Shown here: piece by piece, positions 60,308-64,000 of the stretch
Layout of the letters: the number at the start of each line of letters is the position of its first letter
How positions within the stretch are numbered: position 1 is the first letter of the stretch
From: Microbacterium soli
GTDB lineage: Bacteria > Actinomycetota > Actinomycetes > Actinomycetales > Microbacteriaceae
DNA length: 64,000 nucleotides
Direction of reading: 5' to 3'
NCBI RefSeq assembly: GCF_039539005.1
Contig: NZ_BAABCP010000002.1
Coordinates: 124,001 to 188,000, forward strand
Notes under the pieces: model-generated
The model's database searches: none
What the model was told of the DNA's origin: nothing
What the model saw: the letters and a program-made list of their open reading frames with translations, nothing else
Translations under genes and position numbers: made by a program

Positions 60308-62319
60308 CAGGCGAGGTCTTCCGCGGTCATCACCCGCGCGTGCGCGGCGATGGCCGTGCGGATGCGATCGATCGCCGTGTCGATGGGCACGCCGTTCTCC
60401 TGCGAGCCATCACGGAACCGGAAGGACACGGTGCCCGCCGCCCGGTCCTGCTCCCCTGCGATGAGCAGGAGCGGAACCTTCGCGGTGGTGTGGTTGCGGA
60501 TCTTCTTCTGCATCCGATCGTCGGAGTGGTCGACCTCGGCGCGCACACCGGACTCCCTGAGACGGCCGATCACGTCGTCGAGATAGCCACCGAACTGATC
60601 CGCCACCGGCACGCCCACGACCTGTGCAGGGGCGAGCCACAGCGGGAAGTCGCCGGCGTAGTGCTCGAGCAGGATGGCGAAGAAGCGCTCCACCGACCCC
60701 AGCAGCGCACGGTGGATCATCACCGGACGGTGCTTGGCGCCGTCCGGGCCGGTGTACTCCAGGTCGAAGCGCTCGGGCTGGTTGAAGTCGAGCTGGATGG
60801 TGGACATCTGCCAGGTCCGGCCGATGGCGTCCCGCGCCTGCACGGAGATTTTCGGGCCGTAGAACGCCGCCCCGCCGGGATCGGCCACGAGTTCGAGGCC
60901 GGAGGCCAGGGCGACCTCGCGCAGCGTCTCGATGGCGCTGGACCACTGCTCGGGCTCGCCGAGGAACTTGTCGTCGCCCTCCTCGTTCGTCGACAACTCG
61001 AGGTAGAAGTCGTTCAGGCCGTAGTCGCGCAGCAGATCGAGCACGAGGTTCAGGTTGGCGGTCAGCTCGTCCTGCACCTGGTCCTGGGCGACGTAGATGT
61101 GGGCATCGTCCTGGGTCAGACCCCGCACACGGGTGAGGCCGGAGAGCGTGCCGCTCTTCTCGTAGCGGTACACCGTGCCGAACTCCGCCAGGCGCAGCGG
61201 GAGCTCGCGATAGCTGCGTCCGCGGGCCCGGTAGATGAGGTTGTGGAACGGACAGTTCATGGGCTTCAGGTAGTAGTCCTGGCCCTGACGGGTCACGGTG
61301 CCGTCATCGTCCACCACTTCGTCGAGATGCATCGGGGGGAACATGCCGTCGGCATAGGTCTGCAGATGACCGGAGGTCATGAACAGGTCCTTCTTGGTGA
61401 TGTGGGGACTGTTGACCAGGTCGTAGCCGTTGCGTAGCAGGTGTCTGCGCAGGTTCTCCTCGATCTCGTAGCGGATGATGCCGCCCTTGGGGTGGAACAC
61501 CGCCAGGCCGGAGCCGATCTCGTCGGGGAACGAGAACAGGTCCATCTCGATGCCGAGTTTGCGATGATCGCGCCGTTCGGCTTCCGCCAGACGCTCCTGA
61601 TAGGCGCGCAGCTCGTCCTTGCTGGGCCAGGCCGTGCCGTAGATGCGCTGCAGCTGCGGGTTCTTCTCGCTGCCCCGCCAGTAGGCGGCGGCCACACGGG
61701 TCAGCCCCCAGCCGTTGCCGAGCATCCGGGTGCTGGGCACATGAGGCCCGCGGCAGAGGTCCTTCCAGGCGACGTCGCCGTCCTTGGTGACGTTGTCGTA
61801 GATGGTCAGCTCCCCCGCGCCCACCTCGACGGATGCGCCCTCTGCGGCGTCCGCACCGGAACCGGGGCCGCCGGCCAGGTCGATCAGCTCGAGCTTGAAC
61901 GGCTCGTCCGCGAGCTCCGCGCGCGCCTCGTCCGCGGTGACGACCCGGCGGGTGAAGCGCTGGCCCTCGCGGATGATGCGCTGCATCTCCTTCGTGATCG
62001 CCTTGAGATCCTCGGGGGTGAACGGATCATCGACACCGAAGTCGTAGTAGAAGCCGTCCGTGATGAAGGGACCGATGCCGAGGTCGGCGGCAGGACGGAT
62101 GCGCTGCACGGCCTGCGCGAGGACGTGCGCGGTCGAGTGGCGGAGGATGTTCAGACCGTCTGCACTGTCGATGGTCACCGGCTCCACCTCGTCGGTGTCG
62201 GTCACGGTGGCGGCGAGGTCCTTCAGCACACCGTTGACGCGCATGGCGACGACGGAACGATCGGTGAACAGGGCGAAGCCGTCACGCGCGTCGGCGTTCG
62301 GCTGGGCGTTCTCAGGCAC
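60307..62319 (-). CDS. thrS: Threonyl-tRNA synthetase
   Basis: ThrS charges tRNA-Thr and edits serine. The 670-residue protein has a short, divergent N-terminal TGS-like region, the editing domain with [11 protein letters not shown] and CRGPHVPST, and the class II core with the zinc Cys in [13 protein letters not shown], motif 2 [21 protein letters not shown] and motif 3 [11 protein letters not shown]. The anticodon-binding domain closes it. The GTG start has GGAGATTTTCT before it. No T-box-like leader fits the 74-base gap. Confidence 0.97.
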   Translation of the reverse strand: MPENAQPNADARDGFALFTDRSVVAMRVNGVLKDLAATVTDTDEVEPVTIDSADGLNILRHSTAHVLAQAVQRIRPAADLGIGPFITDGFYYDFGVDDPFTPEDLKAITKEMQRIIREGQRFTRRVVTADEARAELADEPFKLELIDLAGGPGSGADAAEGASVEVGAGELTIYDNVTKDGDVAWKDLCRGPHVPSTRMLGNGWGLTRVAAAYWRGSEKNPQLQRIYGTAWPSKDELRAYQERLAEAERRDHRKLGIEMDLFSFPDEIGSGLAVFHPKGGIIRYEIEENLRRHLLRNGYDLVNSPHITKKDLFMTSGHLQTYADGMFPPMHLDEVVDDDGTVTRQGQDYYLKPMNCPFHNLIYRARGRSYRELPLRLAEFGTVYRYEKSGTLSGLTRVRGLTQDDAHIYVAQDQVQDELTANLNLVLDLLRDYGLNDFYLELSTNEEGDDKFLGEPEQWSSAIETLREVALASGLELVADPGGAAFYGPKISVQARDAIGRTWQMSTIQLDFNQPERFDLEYTGPDGAKHRPVMIHRALLGSVERFFAILLEHYAGDFPLWLAPAQVVGVPVADQFGGYLDDVIGRLRESGVRAEVDHSDDRMQKKIRNHTTAKVPLLLIAGEQDRAAGTVSFRFRDGSQENGVPIDTAIDRIRTAIAAHARVMTAEDLA

Positions 62320-62346
62320 AGAAAATCTCCATCCGGGGTCTGTTCC

Positions 62347-62352
62347 AGATTA
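62347..62352 (-). promoter_or_regulatory. Possible -10 box of thrS
   Basis: TAATCT on the minus strand, about 28 bases before the thrS start. No clear -35 is visible. The preceding gene, an unrelated monooxygenase, ends 41 bases upstream of it. Confidence 0.4.
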
Positions 62353-62393
62353 CTCGTCCGAACGGGTGCGCCGCGTCATCCTTCCCGTTGTGA

Positions 62394-63422
62394 TCAGCTC
62401 AGGCCGAAGGCATCCGCCAGCAGCTCATGCGACCGGCGGCGAAGTGCCGGATCGGCGATCATGTCCTGGATCATGATCTCGTCGGCCTGGCTCTCCTGCG
62501 CCATCTGCTCCAGCGTGGCCCGGACGTCCGAAGGGCCCCCGGCGACGAACTTCGGCCAGCGTCCGTCGACGATCTCGGTGGGTTCGTCCTTCTCCGCCTG
62601 GGTCATCTCCGCCTCCGCCTGCTGCGGGGTCGGGACCATGACCCTGCCTGCTTCGCTCATGCTGCGGATCCGTGCGAGTCGCGCGTAGAAGCCCTTGGGC
62701 GAGCCGGCCAGGTACCGGCCCTCCGCCGTCGTCTCGCCGACCGTGACGTTCACTCCGAGAATGGACCGTGGCTCCGCCAGACCGAAGCCCTGCGGCTGGA
62801 ACTCTGCACGGTAGCGACGCATTGCGGTGGCCGCGGCAGCCGGATTGATGAATCCTGCGAAGGTGTACCCGATACCCAGCCCCGCGGCAAGGCTCGACCC
62901 GTTCAGGCTCGACCCCAGCAACCACGTCTGCGGTCGTGACGGCACGGAGGGCGAGAGCGGATGCCCGTGGAACGGATGGTCCTCGGGGAAGGCGTCGTAG
63001 AGCCAGGCGAGCGCTTCGAGAACCTGTTGCTGGTGATCGGCCTGATGCGGCTGCTGCCGGTTCTGCTGCAGGGCGAGGTCCACCACCGGGCCGCCGGTGG
63101 CCCTGCCCATACCCAGATCGATGCGGCCGGGGGTCGTCGCCTCCAGCTGCTGGTACATCTCGGCGACCTTGAACGGGCTGTAGTGGTTCATCAGCACCGC
63201 TCCCGAGCCGACGCGGATCCGCGAGGTCACGGCCGAGGCCGCCGCGATCAGCAGCTCCGGGTGGTGCGAGGCGCCCGACGGCGACAGGTGGTGCTCGGCG
63301 AACCAGATCCGGTGGAAGCCGTGCGCCTCTGCGTGCCTTGCGGTCTCCAGCGATTCGGCGAGCGCCTCCGTCTCGGTGGTGTCCGGCTCGACGGTTCCCA
63401 GATCGACGATGGACAGCTTCAT
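62394..63422 (-). CDS. Luciferase-like FMN-dependent monooxygenase
   Basis: A 342-residue LLM-class flavin oxidoreductase. The barrel start MKLSIVDLGTVEP, the FAEHHLSPSGASHHPELLIAAASAVTSRIRVGSGAVLMNHYSPFKVAEMYQQLE run and GRIDLGMGRATGGP are typical of the MsnO8/YhbW-type group, with flavin delivered as reduced FMN. Substrate unknown. The ATG is the natural family start; upstream frame extension has no ribosome binding site. It lies just upstream of thrS but does not look functionally linked. Confidence 0.9.
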   Translation of the reverse strand: MKLSIVDLGTVEPDTTETEALAESLETARHAEAHGFHRIWFAEHHLSPSGASHHPELLIAAASAVTSRIRVGSGAVLMNHYSPFKVAEMYQQLEATTPGRIDLGMGRATGGPVVDLALQQNRQQPHQADHQQQVLEALAWLYDAFPEDHPFHGHPLSPSVPSRPQTWLLGSSLNGSSLAAGLGIGYTFAGFINPAAAATAMRRYRAEFQPQGFGLAEPRSILGVNVTVGETTAEGRYLAGSPKGFYARLARIRSMSEAGRVMVPTPQQAEAEMTQAEKDEPTEIVDGRWPKFVAGGPSDVRATLEQMAQESQADEIMIQDMIADPALRRRSHELLADAFGLS

Positions 63423-63482
63423 GACACGGGCTCCTCCGCAACGTCCTGCACCTTCCCCCGACGCTATCGCATGCCGGTGAGG

Positions 63483-63510
63483 CGCTCCGAGGCTCGACCG
63501 CGCTCCGAGG
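63483..63510. repeat. Direct repeat CGCTCCGAGG x2 in the divergent gap
   Basis: CGCTCCGAGG occurs at 63483-63492 and 63501-63510, 18 bases apart start to start, in the 171-base gap between the two oxidoreductase genes. About two DNA turns apart, it could bind a dimeric regulator, or be chance. Confidence 0.4.
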
Positions 63511-63559
63511 GGCGGACCGTCGACCCACGACACCCGTAGCCGTGCACCGGCGCAAGGAC

Positions 63560-63565
63560 TATGCT
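63560..63565 (+). promoter_or_regulatory. Possible -10 box of the SDR gene
   Basis: TATGCT on the plus strand, 28 bases before the SDR ATG. No clear -35 was found. Confidence 0.35.
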
Positions 63566-63593
63566 GGCCGCGATCTGACACGTGGGAGTGCGC

Positions 63594-64000
63594 ATGGCTG
63601 ATTCCGCTCCGTCCGCGCTGATCACCGGCGGTTCGCGCGGGATGGGCGCGCGCCTGGCCGTGCTCCTGGCCGCCGACGGGGTCGAGGTCACGATCACCTA
63701 CCGACGTGACGCCGACAGCGCGGCGACTGTCGTCGACGGCATCCGCGACGCGGGCGGCTCGGCTCGTGCCATCCGGGTCGAGTTGGAGAGCGCCGACGAC
63801 ATCGCAGCCGCCTTCGCCGGAGGGTCGAGCTTCGACTTCGTCGTGGCCAACGCCGCCGCATCCGCGTTCAAGCCGGTCGCGGGTCTCACGGCGGCGAACC
63901 TGCAGCGCTCCTGGGCGACGAACGTGCGCTCCTTCGTGCTGCTCGCGCAGCACGCCGTGCAGACGATGACCGCAGGCGGACGCATCGTCGCGATCACGAG
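63594..64000 (+). CDS. Short-chain dehydrogenase/reductase, N-terminal part
   Basis: The first 135 residues of an SDR oxidoreductase; the frame is open at the right edge. The NAD(P)-binding TGGSRGMG motif is at about 11-18 and the ANAAA motif stands in for NNAG near residue 85. The arginine in TYRRD after the second strand favours NADPH. The catalytic Tyr-x3-Lys lies outside the window. The ATG has GGGAG 6 bases upstream. Substrate unknown. Confidence 0.88.
   Translation, partial: MADSAPSALITGGSRGMGARLAVLLAADGVEVTITYRRDADSAATVVDGIRDAGGSARAIRVELESADDIAAAFAGGSSFDFVVANAAASAFKPVAGLTAANLQRSWATNVRSFVLLAQHAVQTMTAGGRIVAIT

Noticed and set aside
62320..62393. T-box leader before thrS
   Set aside because: Only 74 bases separate the genes and no T-box sequence or specifier-loop structure is visible.

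Overview
The window is 64 kb of compact, high-GC chromosome. It shows gene orders typical of Actinobacteria: hisE-hisG-hisF-hisI running into the trp genes, pyrR-pyrB-pyrC-carA-carB-pyrF, alaS-ruvX-mltG-aroE-aroC-aroK-aroB-aroQ-efp-nusB, and thrS-HIT-...-pdxS-pdxT-yebC-ruvC-ruvA-ruvB-yajC-secD-secF-relA. Several details suggest Microbacteriaceae, most likely Microbacterium or a close relative. These are an IHF-like domain fused to guanylate kinase, an HGxxPAAW small membrane protein beside trpC, a PriA without helicase motifs, and frequent GTG or TTG starts with 1-, 4- or 8-base stop/start overlaps. The genus is an inference. I see no tRNA, rRNA, CRISPR array, insertion sequence or prophage. 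This is core chromosome with no gene-free stretch above 300 bases; the longest gap is 243 bases, before pyrR.

Layout. Positions 1-26148 are one unbroken minus-strand block. Read in transcription order it has pyrimidine synthesis (pyrR to pyrF), gmk and rpoZ, metK, priA, fmt, rsmB, rpe, four histidine genes, two small membrane proteins, trpC-trpB-trpA, lgt and the start of gltB, which leaves the left edge. trpE, present at the hisI/trp junction in mycobacteria, is absent here. 26392-27963 is an unusual metallo-beta-lactamase/Rieske fusion with its own promoter, next to a SWIM/SNF2 helicase. 31424-41244 holds nusB, efp, the shikimate genes aroQ-aroB-aroK-aroC-aroE, mltG, ruvX and alaS. 41312-44695 holds a small membrane protein, rpsD, an orphan lipoprotein and rarA.

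A short plus-strand island follows at 44802-47146: a small membrane protein, a DUF349 protein and an AbiEi-like protein that converges on relA. 47125-57449 is again minus strand: relA, secF-secD-yajC, ruvB-ruvA-ruvC, yebC and pdxT-pdxS. A divergent promoter/operator separates pdxS from a MocR-type regulator and pdxY, so vitamin B6 synthesis, salvage and their likely regulator sit together. The right end has a HIT hydrolase, thrS, a luciferase-like monooxygenase and the start of an SDR oxidoreductase cut by the edge.

Regulation readable in the sequence: a pyr promoter followed by a leader carrying a PyrR-binding RNA motif that can pair across the pyrR ribosome binding site; a palindromic operator overlapping both pdx promoters; several TAGAAT/TATAAT-type -10 boxes; two GC-rich hairpin terminators (after rpsD and yebC); and two striking inverted repeats at 26272-26341 and 46511-46559. 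No complete new multi-gene system is evident. The best candidates for follow-up are the MBL-Rieske fusion, the IHF-Gmk fusion, the two inverted repeats and the missing trpE.
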